56,978 nucleotides of DNA from an uncultured Eubacteriales bacterium (GTDB lineage: Bacteria; Bacillota; Clostridia; Oscillospirales; Acutalibacteraceae), in NCBI GenBank assembly GCA_900317085.1, contig ONFJ01000010.1:1-56978 (forward strand), in the 5' to 3' direction. The number at the start of each line of letters is the position of its first letter. Within the stretch, counting starts at the first letter, position 1. Both the position numbers and the translations under genes were made by a program. Positions 24,584 to 32,522 of this stretch are shown here, one piece after another. The notes beneath the pieces were generated by a model. The model made no database searches and was not told where the DNA came from. It saw only the letters and a list, made by a program, of their open reading frames with translations.

Positions 24584-25570
24584 TTATTTGTACATCCGCA
24601 GGTTCTTCAGCGCGGCACGGACCGCCTCATAGTCCTCCGCCTCGTTGAGGGCCTGGACAACGCTGTCGTTGAGGGCCGCCACGGAGATCTGCTGGACGAG
24701 ATCCATATGGTCATCCCCCACTCCGGCAGCCGCGAACACAAGGGTCGCTTTCTCGCCGTCGAAGTCGATGCCCTCCGGGTACCGGACGAGGCCGACCCCG
24801 GTCTTGCGGATGCGTTTTCTGCCCCAGACCGTTCCGTGGGCGATAGCGACGCCGTTACCGAGGTACGTGGAGAAGTCCGCCTCTCTCTTGAGCATGGAGT
24901 CGATGTACTCGTCCCCGGCACACTTGAGGTCCACGACGACCTGTCCCGCTTCCCTAATGGCACCTTCCTTGTCGGTGGCGGTCCCGTGAAAGACGATGCT
25001 GTCTTCGGTCAGGATATCAACGAGGGCCGGGAACTGTTTTTTCTCCATCAGGAACACCACATGGTCCTCTTTCCGGGGGGCTGCCTCCGGCAGTTCTTCC
25101 TCCGCCGGGTACCCGAGGATGAGGTGTCCGATGCCTTCGACCGTCTCGGGGAGCCCCCACTCTTTCAGGAGCATCTTCCCGGTCTGGGTCTCGAATTCTT
25201 CTTTGGCCCGGTGGATCCAGCAGCTGCCGAGTCCCACCGCGTGGGCCGCGTTCATCATGTTGCCGAGAGCAAGGCTCCCGTCATAGAGGTAGGTGGGCGA
25301 TGTAGTGTCTGCCAGCACGACGACCACCACCGGAGCCCCGTAGAACGGGTCGATGCTCGGCTGGCCGAGGATGCGGGCGTTCATGCTCGACAGGAGGTTC
25401 CGGGTCTCCGGGTCTCTGATGGCAATAAAATAGCAGGGCTGGCGTCCCAGCCCGCTGGCGGCGAACAGACCGGCGTAGAGCACCTGGTCGAGTTCTGCGT
25501 TGGTGATCATTTTCGACTGAAACTTGCGGACACTGCGCCGTTTTGTCATGAGTTCCACAAATTCGTTCAT
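24584..25570 (-). CDS. nitroreductase fused to a mannitol-type PTS EIIA domain
   Basis: 328 residues in one frame. Residues 1-172 are a nitroreductase: RRSVRKF (11-17) for FMN phosphate binding, the ASGLGRQPCYFI segment, ALGNMMNAAHAVGLGSCWIH (101-120) and the closing GHLILGYPAEE. Residues 184-325 are a PTS EIIA type 2 domain: DILTEDSIVFHG, KEGAIREAG, MLKREADFSTYLGNGVAIAHGT with the phosphoacceptor His245, KTGVGLVRYPEGIDF and a helix DLVQQISVAALNDSV, all aligning with MtlA EIIA. ATG 25568-25570 has AAAGGGAG upstream. The fusion suggests a flavin reductase whose activity is tuned by PTS phosphorylation (inference). Confidence 0.9.
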   Translation of the reverse strand: MNEFVELMTKRRSVRKFQSKMITNAELDQVLYAGLFAASGLGRQPCYFIAIRDPETRNLLSSMNARILGQPSIDPFYGAPVVVVVLADTTSPTYLYDGSLALGNMMNAAHAVGLGSCWIHRAKEEFETQTGKMLLKEWGLPETVEGIGHLILGYPAEEELPEAAPRKEDHVVFLMEKKQFPALVDILTEDSIVFHGTATDKEGAIREAGQVVVDLKCAGDEYIDSMLKREADFSTYLGNGVAIAHGTVWGRKRIRKTGVGLVRYPEGIDFDGEKATLVFAAAGVGDDHMDLVQQISVAALNDSVVQALNEAEDYEAVRAALKNLRMYK

Positions 25571-25639
25571 GGTGTTCTCCCTTTCTAAATCATTTTCCAT
25601 TGTAAAGTATATCATTTGAAAGCCTTTGTCGTCTATCAA

Positions 25640-25668
25640 TTTACAAAGGACAACTTTTTTATTATAAT
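25640..25668 (+). promoter_or_regulatory. promoter of the geranylgeranyl-reductase-like gene
   Basis: TTTACA (25640-25645), 17-bp spacer, TATAAT (25663-25668). Divergent from the nitroreductase-EIIA gene. Confidence 0.85.
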
Positions 25669-25725
25669 TAGATGTTACAGAACCAAATCACCACAAAACC
25701 CGTTTTCAGGAATGGAGAACCTTCC

Positions 25726-27030
25726 ATGAAGAAAGTCAACATCATCGGGGCGAACCTCGGCGGACTCACCGCTGCCATCCTGCTCGGAAGAGCCGGCTGG
25801 ACCGTCGAACTGTTCGACCGGCTGCGCCGGGACGAAGTTTGCACGGGCTGGTCCGAGAACATCGACCTCTCCGTCTTTGACCGGCTGGAGCTCGATCCGC
25901 CCCCGTCCGATTGTTACCGAAAAAAGAAAAACTGGGCATTCCTCTCCCCGGACGGCGGCACCAACGTCGTGGCCTACGGACCCGAAGAGTCCCGCGAGGT
26001 CCTCATCGACCGTCGCAGGCTGACGGAGTACCTCATGTCCCTCGCCGAGATCAACGCCACCTTCCACTTCGAAGCGGAAGTCACGGAACTGGTCGTCGAC
26101 AGCGGTCATGTGTCCGGCATCCGTGTGGACGGCCTGTTCGTCGGCGCGGACCTGACCATCGACTGCACCGGACCGCTGTCTCCGCTGCGCCAGCAGCTGC
26201 CGAAGTTCTACGGCATCTCCTCCACCCCGGACCCGGAGGGCATGCTCTATGTCCACCGCGGCTTCTATGAATGGGGCGACGGAGCCCCCATGCCGAAGCA
26301 GACCAACAAGATGTATCTTCGGCAGGGCGGCAAGCAGGGCCTTGCCTGGTGTGTCTCCGACGTCAGCGACTACTGCGCCGATGTCCTCGTCGGCAGAGTC
26401 GGCGGTGTCACAGAGACCGACATTGCGGACACGGTGAACGACCTGCGGGACAACAACCCCATCATCGGCATCGAAGAGGAAAAGACACCGGTCGAGGCGA
26501 GACTCCCCATCCGTCAGTACATGACGAAGATGGTGGTTCCTGGCTACGTCATCCTCGGCGCCACGCCGTACATGACCATCCCGGTCATGACCCCGCCCCT
26601 CTCCGACACCATGGACGCCGCCCGCATCCTCTGCGAAGTCCTCGCGGTCAACGACAGTTGCGAGACGGACGACCTTTATGTGTATCAGGTGCGGTTCTGC
26701 AGAGAGTACATCGCCAAAGAGGTGGCCGCGGACGTGTTCCGTTCCTGGGTCCTCTCCACCGACGTCGAAGAGCAGAACTTCCTGTTCCAGTCCGAGATCA
26801 TCGACGGAGACTTCCTCTCCGACCTCATGAGCGGAGTGCTGCCGAGCATTACTTCGAAAGGTCGCGGGTTCTTCGGCATGGGCGTCAAGAAGCCCGCCGT
26901 CGTCAACGTGCTGCGCACGGTCCTCGCCGACATGAAGGACGCCTACGACCTCGTCCAGGACATTCCGGACAGCTACAACAAGACCACTTACATGAAGTGG
27001 CAGGCCGACGTCGACTCCCTGTACCAGTAA
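25726..27030 (+). CDS. FAD-dependent oxidoreductase, geranylgeranyl reductase-like
   Basis: 434 residues. N-terminal Rossmann motif IGANLGGLTAAILLGRAGWTVELFDR, a second FAD contact near DRRRLTEYL, the DCTGPLS segment, and ILGATPYM in the position of the family's GD motif (the Asp is not obvious). A C-terminal helical cap contains KGRGFFGMGVKKPAVVN. The overall layout resembles bacterial geranylgeranyl-reductase/PHBH-type flavoproteins. Substrate unknown. ATG at 25726 follows GGAG by nine bases; an upstream in-frame ATG lacks an RBS. Own promoter and terminator; divergent from the nitroreductase-EIIA gene. Confidence 0.8.
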   Translation: MKKVNIIGANLGGLTAAILLGRAGWTVELFDRLRRDEVCTGWSENIDLSVFDRLELDPPPSDCYRKKKNWAFLSPDGGTNVVAYGPEESREVLIDRRRLTEYLMSLAEINATFHFEAEVTELVVDSGHVSGIRVDGLFVGADLTIDCTGPLSPLRQQLPKFYGISSTPDPEGMLYVHRGFYEWGDGAPMPKQTNKMYLRQGGKQGLAWCVSDVSDYCADVLVGRVGGVTETDIADTVNDLRDNNPIIGIEEEKTPVEARLPIRQYMTKMVVPGYVILGATPYMTIPVMTPPLSDTMDAARILCEVLAVNDSCETDDLYVYQVRFCREYIAKEVAADVFRSWVLSTDVEEQNFLFQSEIIDGDFLSDLMSGVLPSITSKGRGFFGMGVKKPAVVNVLRTVLADMKDAYDLVQDIPDSYNKTTYMKWQADVDSLYQ

Positions 27031-27050
27031 AACAATATATAATAAAAAGA

Positions 27051-27089
27051 ACCGCTGATGAGCGAACTGCTCACCAGCGGGTTTTTTTA
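27051..27089. terminator. terminator between the flavoprotein and CHAP genes
   Basis: ACCGCTGATGAGC / GCTCACCAGCGGGT stem (27051-27082) followed by T7 on the plus strand. Confidence 0.85.
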
Positions 27090-27106
27090 TGGATTCGATT
27101 GGGACT

Positions 27107-28024
27107 TTACTGTTTGACACACCAGTCGAGACTGACCCAGCCGGTGTTGCCGTCGTAGGTGACGCGGCCCCAGTTGCCGTTGACCTGAGTGATGTTGATG
27201 CGGGTGTTGCCCGGAATCTTGCCGATGATCGTCGTGTTGGCGTCGGGCGACGAGCGGATGTTCAGGTTCGAGGAACCGGTGTTGACGACATAAGTGCCGG
27301 TGGTGTACGGAGCGGTACCCGGTGCGGGCGTCGTGGTGATGGCGCCGCTCGTGGTGCTGCCGTTCGGAAGCGTCTGGTTGGTGGTATTGGCTGCTCTGGT
27401 CGTCGTTCTGGTTGTCGTTGTCGTCGTCGGACGGAAGCGATCCCACCAGTTGGTGTTCGCTCTCGTGGTCAGGCCGTTCGTGTTGCACTCGGCACCGACG
27501 TTGAGGTAAATGTATCCGACGAAGTCTCCGCCGTTGTTGCCCTCGAGTTTCTCGCGGGTCGTGGTGTAGATGATGCAGTAGCCGTGGTCGGCATCGGACT
27601 GCGGGGTGGCGCCTTCACTGACGGTGATGACGTCGCCGTCGATGCGTTCAACGACCAGCATGTGGTTCGTGTAGATGGCGAAGCATTTGGCTCTCGGAAC
27701 GTAGCCCTTCGTGAAGCCGTAGTTCGCGTAGTAGGTGTTCCACCAGTTGGCCGGGCCATGGATGGAAATGTTCTTGCCCGTCAGCTCTCTCGCGCGGGAC
27801 GAAGCGAACCAGGCGCAGCCGCCGCGGCGGTATGCATAGCTCGTGGTCTCGGCCAGAGTGGTGTAGGGGGCACGGTTGATATCGATATAGATGCCGTTGA
27901 GACCGTTGTTCATGATGCCCGAGGGTGCCAGCGCAGCGGAATCGGGCGTGCTGAACACCGAGCCTGCTGCAATGCCGACAACCATGAGGAATGCGGCCAC
28001 AAGGGACAGGATTTTCTTCTTCAT
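27107..28024 (-). CDS. exported CHAP-like and SH3-domain cell-wall protein
   Basis: 305 residues. Signal peptide MKKKILSLVAAFLMVVGIAA; a CHAP-type amidase/peptidase domain (about 35-190) with catalytic Cys70 in RRGGCAWFASSR and His121 in TNHMLVV. A Thr-rich linker (about 208-250, a likely O-glycosylation or spacer region) leads to a C-terminal bacterial SH3 domain (LNIRSSPDANTTIIGKIPGNT) that binds cell wall. Likely a peptidoglycan hydrolase acting outside the cell. ATG 28022-28024 follows GAGGAG. A close paralogue is at 31447-32228; both share TATGGTAAAATGTT in their upstream regions. Confidence 0.87.
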   Translation of the reverse strand: MKKKILSLVAAFLMVVGIAAGSVFSTPDSAALAPSGIMNNGLNGIYIDINRAPYTTLAETTSYAYRRGGCAWFASSRARELTGKNISIHGPANWWNTYYANYGFTKGYVPRAKCFAIYTNHMLVVERIDGDVITVSEGATPQSDADHGYCIIYTTTREKLEGNNGGDFVGYIYLNVGAECNTNGLTTRANTNWWDRFRPTTTTTTRTTTRAANTTNQTLPNGSTTSGAITTTPAPGTAPYTTGTYVVNTGSSNLNIRSSPDANTTIIGKIPGNTRINITQVNGNWGRVTYDGNTGWVSLDWCVKQ

Positions 28025-28153
28025 CAGGATAACTCCTCGCAAATGTTTGTGTGGTTTGTAATCTTCTCGTGAGATTTCGTAACAATTTGTAAACATTTTA
28101 CCATATGGTACTCCCCTCTTTCAAGTCTTTCTTTAGTTATCAAAAGTGTTCCT

Positions 28154-28195
28154 TGTAAAATCAACAATATTAATAATTAGTCGGTTGATTTTACA
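28154..28195. promoter_or_regulatory. 12-bp perfect inverted repeat upstream of the Na/Pi cotransporter gene
   Basis: TGTAAAATCAAC (28154-28165) and GTTGATTTTACA (28184-28195) with an 18-base AT-rich spacer, 54 bp before the start codon. No T tract follows. It may be an operator for a dimeric regulator or a leader hairpin; it does not match the PHO box pattern I know. Confidence 0.5.
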
Positions 28196-28249
28196 TGGAT
28201 TATACGTCAAAATTGATACTGGATTAACAATAAAGGAGAAGAACGCGCT

Positions 28250-30121
28250 ATGACCATATTTTCTTTTCTGACGATGATCGGAGGTCTCGCCTTTTTCCTG
28301 TTCGGCATGAACATCATGTCCTCGAACCTGGAAAAGGTCGCCGGCGGCAAGCTGGAAGTCATCCTGCAGCGGCTCACATCCAACATCTGGAAGAGCCTCG
28401 CGCTGGGTGCCGCCATCACCATCGCCATCCAGTCGTCCTCTGCCCTCACCGTCATGCTCGTCGGTCTCGTCAACTCCGGCATCATGGAGCTTGCCAACAC
28501 CGTCGGTGTCATCATGGGCGCGGACATCGGCACCACGCTGACCGCGTGGATCCTGTCCCTCAGCGGCATCCAGTCTGACAACATTTTCATGTCTCTGCTG
28601 AAACCGGCAAACTTCTCGCCCATCGTCGCGCTCATCGGCGTCGGTCTCATCATGGAGGCCAAACAGCAGAAGAAAAAAGACATCGGTGCCATCCTCTGCG
28701 GCTTCGCCGTTCTGATGTTCGGCATGACCCTCATGTCTCAGGCCGTCGAACCGCTCGCCGAAAGTGAACAGTTCACGAGCATGCTGACCGCCTTCGACAA
28801 CCCCGTTCTGGGTCTGCTCATCGGCACGGTCTTCACCGGCATCATCCAGAGCTCCGCCGCTTCCATCGGTATCCTGCAGGCGCTGTCCCTGACCGGCACC
28901 ATCACCTACGGAGCCGCCATCCCGCTCATCATCGGTCTCAACATCGGTACCTGTATGACGGCGCTGCTCAGTTCCATCGGCGTCAGCACCGACGCGAAAC
29001 GGGTCTCGGGCATCCACATCGCCATCAAGGTCATCGGAGCGTTCATCGCCTTCATCCCCTTTGTCCTCATCCGTCAGTTCGTAGACATCCCCATTTTCAG
29101 CCAGACCATCAACCCGGTGGCCATCGCCGCCATCCATTCGGTCTACAACATCGCGATGGTCCTCATCCTGCTCCCCTTCAACCAGCTCATCGTGAAACTG
29201 GTCAAGAAGATCGTCCGCGGGAAGAAGGGCGAAGAGGCCGACGAGAAGTTCCGCGGTCTCATCATCGACGAGCGTCTGTTCAGTTCCCCGAACATCGTCG
29301 TCAGCCAGTGCAAGGACAGCACTATCGAGATGGCGCACCTCGCCTACGAGTCCTTCTCCACTTCCCTCTCCGCCTTCGAGGAGTATGACGAGGAGAAGAT
29401 GGACCGCATCAACAAATGCGAGAAGAAACTCGACGTCCTCGAGGACAGCCTCAACTCCATCCTCATCCGCCTGTCTGCCCGTGACCTGACCGACCAGCTC
29501 AGCAACGAGGTCAACGAGATCCTCTACTGCATCCGCGAATTCGAGCGGATCGGCGACTACGGCGTCAACATGGTCAACAACGCGAAGTCCATGGTCGAGC
29601 ACAAAGTCGTCTTCTCCGACAACGCCAACAAAGAAATCGCCGTTCTGAACTCCGCCGTCCGGCAGATCCTGCAGATGACCGTCGACGCCTTCGAACATGA
29701 CGATGAAGCGCTGGCCGCCAAGGTCGAGCCCCTCGAACAGGTCATCGACAACCTGACCGAGACCATCAAGGCCCGTCACATCGACCGTCTTCGTTACGGC
29801 GACTGCCGCGGCGACACCGGTATCGTCCTCGACGACTATGTCACGTTCTGTTCCCGTGTGTCGGACCACTGCTCCAACACGGCCGTCACCATCATCCAGA
29901 CCCGCATTGCGAGCCGCGATGCACACCAGTACCTCAACAAGCTCAAGAAGGGCAACGACCCGGAGTACCAGAAGAACTACGCGGACTTCGAGGAAACGTT
30001 CCAGCTTCCCGACTACGTCTGGAAAAAGAACAAAAAGAAAGCGGCTGCCGCAGCCGCCGCCAAGGCAGAAGCCGAAGCAAAGAAAAACGCAAAAGCCGAA
30101 GCGGCTCCCGCGAACGCATAA
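28250..30121 (+). CDS. Na/Pi cotransporter family protein with PhoU-like domain
   Basis: 623 residues. Residues 1-320 hold the membrane domain of the PNaS/NptA family with two QSS motifs, AIQSSSALTVMLVGLVNSG and IIQSSAASIGILQA, forming the transport repeats. A PhoU-like helical domain follows (about 340-560; FERIGDYGVNMVNNAKSM and a second repeat), then an Ala/Lys-rich coiled tail. It takes up phosphate with sodium; the PhoU domain probably regulates it. AAAGGAG lies 9 bases before ATG. No pst/pho genes are nearby. Confidence 0.93.
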   Translation: MTIFSFLTMIGGLAFFLFGMNIMSSNLEKVAGGKLEVILQRLTSNIWKSLALGAAITIAIQSSSALTVMLVGLVNSGIMELANTVGVIMGADIGTTLTAWILSLSGIQSDNIFMSLLKPANFSPIVALIGVGLIMEAKQQKKKDIGAILCGFAVLMFGMTLMSQAVEPLAESEQFTSMLTAFDNPVLGLLIGTVFTGIIQSSAASIGILQALSLTGTITYGAAIPLIIGLNIGTCMTALLSSIGVSTDAKRVSGIHIAIKVIGAFIAFIPFVLIRQFVDIPIFSQTINPVAIAAIHSVYNIAMVLILLPFNQLIVKLVKKIVRGKKGEEADEKFRGLIIDERLFSSPNIVVSQCKDSTIEMAHLAYESFSTSLSAFEEYDEEKMDRINKCEKKLDVLEDSLNSILIRLSARDLTDQLSNEVNEILYCIREFERIGDYGVNMVNNAKSMVEHKVVFSDNANKEIAVLNSAVRQILQMTVDAFEHDDEALAAKVEPLEQVIDNLTETIKARHIDRLRYGDCRGDTGIVLDDYVTFCSRVSDHCSNTAVTIIQTRIASRDAHQYLNKLKKGNDPEYQKNYADFEETFQLPDYVWKKNKKKAAAAAAAKAEAEAKKNAKAEAAPANA

Positions 30122-30138
30122 CACTTCTCCAAACAGGA

Positions 30139-30176
30139 AAACAGCCTGCATCGTTCGATGCAGGCTGTTTTTTATT
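30139..30176. terminator. terminator between the Na/Pi cotransporter and C39 genes
   Basis: Perfect stem AAACAGCCTGCATCG / CGATGCAGGCTGTTT with TT at the tip, followed by T6 on the plus strand. Convergent genes share it. Confidence 0.9.
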
Positions 30177-30191
30177 TTCCGTATCAGATGC

Positions 30192-31307
30192 TCAGCCGAT
30201 AGTCCCGGTCGTGGTGTACACGGTCGTGGCGGTCGTATAAGCCGTGGTGGCGGTCGCGGAGTAAGTGGCTGCAGCGGTGGTGCTGGCGGTCGTGGCCGCG
30301 GTCGTCGTGGTCGTGGAGGCGGTGGCTGCCGCTTCGGAGCCGGCCTTGTAGTAGATCCACGCGTTCTTCGTCTGGTTCGACAGCGTCGTGTAGTCCCAGA
30401 GTTTGCTCGAGTTCGTGTAGCTGAACGGGTCGTTGACCTGGAACTTGCCGTTCTTGTAACCATAGACCACGATGAAGTGGCCGCTGTGGACCGTGAAGTC
30501 GCCCTTGCCGACCGAGAGGATGATCATGCCGCCCTTTTCGAGCGCGTCCTTCATCTGGTCATCGGTGTACTTGTACTGGGAAGTGACGGCGAGACCGTAG
30601 TGCTGCGCGCCTTCCGTCAGGAGCGTCCAGGCGGTACCGACGTTGTTCACGTAGTAGCCGTTCTGCATAGCGTACTGCGCCACGTTGAACGGATCGATCT
30701 GTTCGTTCCTCGTGAGGCTGTATCCGACCATCGCCAAAGCAGTCGGGCCGCAGGCAGAGATGGCCATGCAGCTCTCACCGTAGGGCGAGTAACCCCAGCG
30801 CTTGTCCCACTGGACGAACAGCGGATGGGCCGCCTTCTTCTCGGCAGCGGTCAGGCCGCCGTGGCCAACGGGCTGGACTTTCAGGTAGTCGGCGACGAAG
30901 TCGAGGATCTCGGGGTTCATCTCGAGGTCATCGATGAGGTACTCGGGGTAGTCCTCTTTGTGCGCCATGATGTTCTTGTACTTTTCGCTGTTCCGGAGCA
31001 TGTCCTTTTCCTCGTCGGTCAGGACACGGGCGGTCCCGACATTGGCAGTCGTGGACTCCGCCGTGGCCACCGAGGAAGTTTTGAGTCCGGTCCCCTTCTC
31101 TGCCTGATGGTGCTGCACGAGTTTGACGAGCCCGAAGATGGCAGCCGCCAGAACGAGGAGTGCCAGAAGGATGATGAGCACTTCCTTCACCCGGGAGGGA
31201 CCGCGGTTCGGCCGCCGGGACATGGAAGAGCCTCTGCCGGCATAGTCTTTGCTGTAGCTGCTGGCATAGTACCCGGTCCGGGTGTTCGTGGTTTTCTTTC
31301 GACTCAT
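30192..31307 (-). CDS. membrane-anchored C39-family peptidase with Thr/Ala-rich tail
   Basis: 371 residues. A basic cytoplasmic N-terminus and one transmembrane helix (about 43-64) are followed by a C39-like papain-fold domain (about 160-320) with Cys186 in ACGPTALAMVG, His277 in HSGHFIVVYG and Asp293. The last 45 residues are almost only Thr, Ala, Ser and Tyr, a mucin-like low-complexity tail. Extracellular thiol peptidase of unknown target. Other members of this family clip double-glycine leaders or act on cell-wall peptides. Neighbours are two CHAP-SH3 proteins also bearing Thr-rich or exported features. Confidence 0.87.
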   Translation of the reverse strand: MSRKKTTNTRTGYYASSYSKDYAGRGSSMSRRPNRGPSRVKEVLIILLALLVLAAAIFGLVKLVQHHQAEKGTGLKTSSVATAESTTANVGTARVLTDEEKDMLRNSEKYKNIMAHKEDYPEYLIDDLEMNPEILDFVADYLKVQPVGHGGLTAAEKKAAHPLFVQWDKRWGYSPYGESCMAISACGPTALAMVGYSLTRNEQIDPFNVAQYAMQNGYYVNNVGTAWTLLTEGAQHYGLAVTSQYKYTDDQMKDALEKGGMIILSVGKGDFTVHSGHFIVVYGYKNGKFQVNDPFSYTNSSKLWDYTTLSNQTKNAWIYYKAGSEAAATASTTTTTAATTASTTAAATYSATATTAYTTATTVYTTTGTIG

Positions 31308-31342
31308 AGGGGACCTTCTTTCTGTTACCGGAATGTTTAACT

Positions 31343-31371
31343 ACTATAACGCGAAGACCGCGAAATTGCAA
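31343..31371 (-). promoter_or_regulatory. promoter of the C39 peptidase gene
   Basis: Minus strand TTGCAA (31366-31371), 17-bp spacer, TATAGT (31343-31348). Confidence 0.7.
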
Positions 31372-31378
31372 CCGGAAA

Positions 31379-31404
31379 CGACCCGCAGAGGTTCCTGCGG
31401 GTCG
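31379..31404 (-). terminator. terminator of the second CHAP-SH3 gene
   Basis: CGACCCGCAG / CTGCGGGTCG stem, downstream of the minus-strand stop at 31447, overlapping the upstream region of the C39 gene. Confidence 0.7.
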
Positions 31405-31446
31405 CTGGTTTATCAAGTTGAATTGTGTGTTTGTGAGAAGCGTTCG

Positions 31447-32228
31447 TTACACTTTGGTGATCCAGGTCAGCTGGACCCAGCCGGTGAGGCCGTTGTAGAC
31501 GATCTTACCCATGCCGTTGGAGATGTCGGAGACATAGACGCGGGTGTTGTCCGGGACCTTGCCGAGGATGCTGGCAGAAGCGCGGTCAGAAGAACGCATG
31601 TTGAGGTTGCTGCCGTTCGCATCGACCTTGTAATAGCCGGTACCGCTCTTGGCAGTGCCCGTGGCACCAGCCTTGGAGCCGCCGCCGACACCGAGGTAAA
31701 CATAACCGCGGATGCCGCCGTAAAGGCCTGCAAGGGACGAAACGGGAAGCGTACGGATGACGCAGTAGCCGTGTGCGGGGTCAGAGATGGGAGTGGCGCC
31801 TTCACTGATGGTGGCGGTGTCACCGTTGATCTCCTCGACAACGAACACGTGGTTCGGATAGATGGCGAGGGACTTCGCACGGGGCTGGCTGCCTCTCGTG
31901 AAGCCGTACAGCGCGTACTTGGAGTTCAGCCAGTTGGCCGGACCGTGGATGATGATGTTCTTGCCGGTGAGTTCTCTCGCACGGGAAGAAGCGAACCAGG
32001 CACAACCGCCTCTGCGGTATGCGACGCTGGTGGTCGTGGCAAGAGAGGTGTACGGAGCTGCGTTGATGTTGATATAGATGCCGTTGAGGCCGTTGTTCAT
32101 GATTCCTGCAGAGCAGCTCGCCTGTGCCTTGTTACCCGTCATGTTGACGACGCCGATGGTAAGGCCGACCAGAAGAACGAAAGTAATGATGATAGAGATG
32201 AGCTTGCTCTTTTTGATTTGATGTCCAT
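31447..32228 (-). CDS. exported CHAP-like and SH3-domain protein, frameshifted in the signal peptide
   Basis: The body reads from about 32211 to 31447: CHAP-like domain with RRGGCAWFASSRARELTGK identical to the paralogue at 27107-28024, a short glycine linker and a C-terminal SH3 domain (LNMRSSDRASASILGKVPDNT). The only good start is ATG 32226-32228 with GAGGAGG five bases upstream, but it is out of frame by one base: the run at 32210-32214 has five A residues (minus strand). Six would restore MDIKSKKSKLISIIITFVLL, a perfect signal peptide. An internal ATG at 32142 would give a protein without export signal. Either a sequencing error, a mutation, or slippage-dependent expression. Confidence 0.75.
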
Positions 32229-32243
32229 TTTTCCTCCTCGGAA

Positions 32244-32270
32244 ATTACAAAAGAGTTACAACGCGTTACA
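32244..32270 (-). promoter_or_regulatory. TGTAAC/T repeats, WalR-box-like
   Basis: On the minus strand TGTAAC, TGTAAC and TGTAAT follow each other at 10-11 bp intervals just before the RBS of the CHAP-SH3 gene. The WalR consensus I recall is TGTWAH-N5-TGTWAH, and WalRK controls wall hydrolases. The downstream position relative to a promoter is not fixed. Confidence 0.4.
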
Positions 32271-32416
32271 TTTTAATGATTCTCGCCCCAAAAATCAACC
32301 CTAATTTGTAATTTTTGGGACCCTTTTACGGAAAACACATGGTGTTTCACGGGCATTTGGGGCAATGTGCACAAGGAAACGGACATATTTTTGGAACATT
32401 TTACCATAGTAAAGCG

Positions 32417-32446
32417 AAACGGCCACCGGAAAACCGGTGACCGTTT
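32417..32446 (-). terminator. terminator of the PTS EIIC-like gene
   Basis: AAACGGcCACCGG / CCGGTGaCCGTTT stem 77 bp after the stop of the minus-strand gene. The remaining intergenic sequence (32229-32522) is AT-rich leader and spacer with no gene seen. Confidence 0.7.
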
Positions 32447-32522
32447 TGTAACTTTTTGGCTCTTTATAATATAAAAAATAATTATAAAGATATCTACTAA
32501 AACAATTATATAGACGCAGGAC

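Noticed and set aside
24498..25679. 13-bp direct repeat ATTAGATGTTACA flanking the nitroreductase-EIIA gene (24498 and 25667)
   Set aside because: About one such pair within this distance is expected by chance in 57 kb; no transposase or other sign of insertion.
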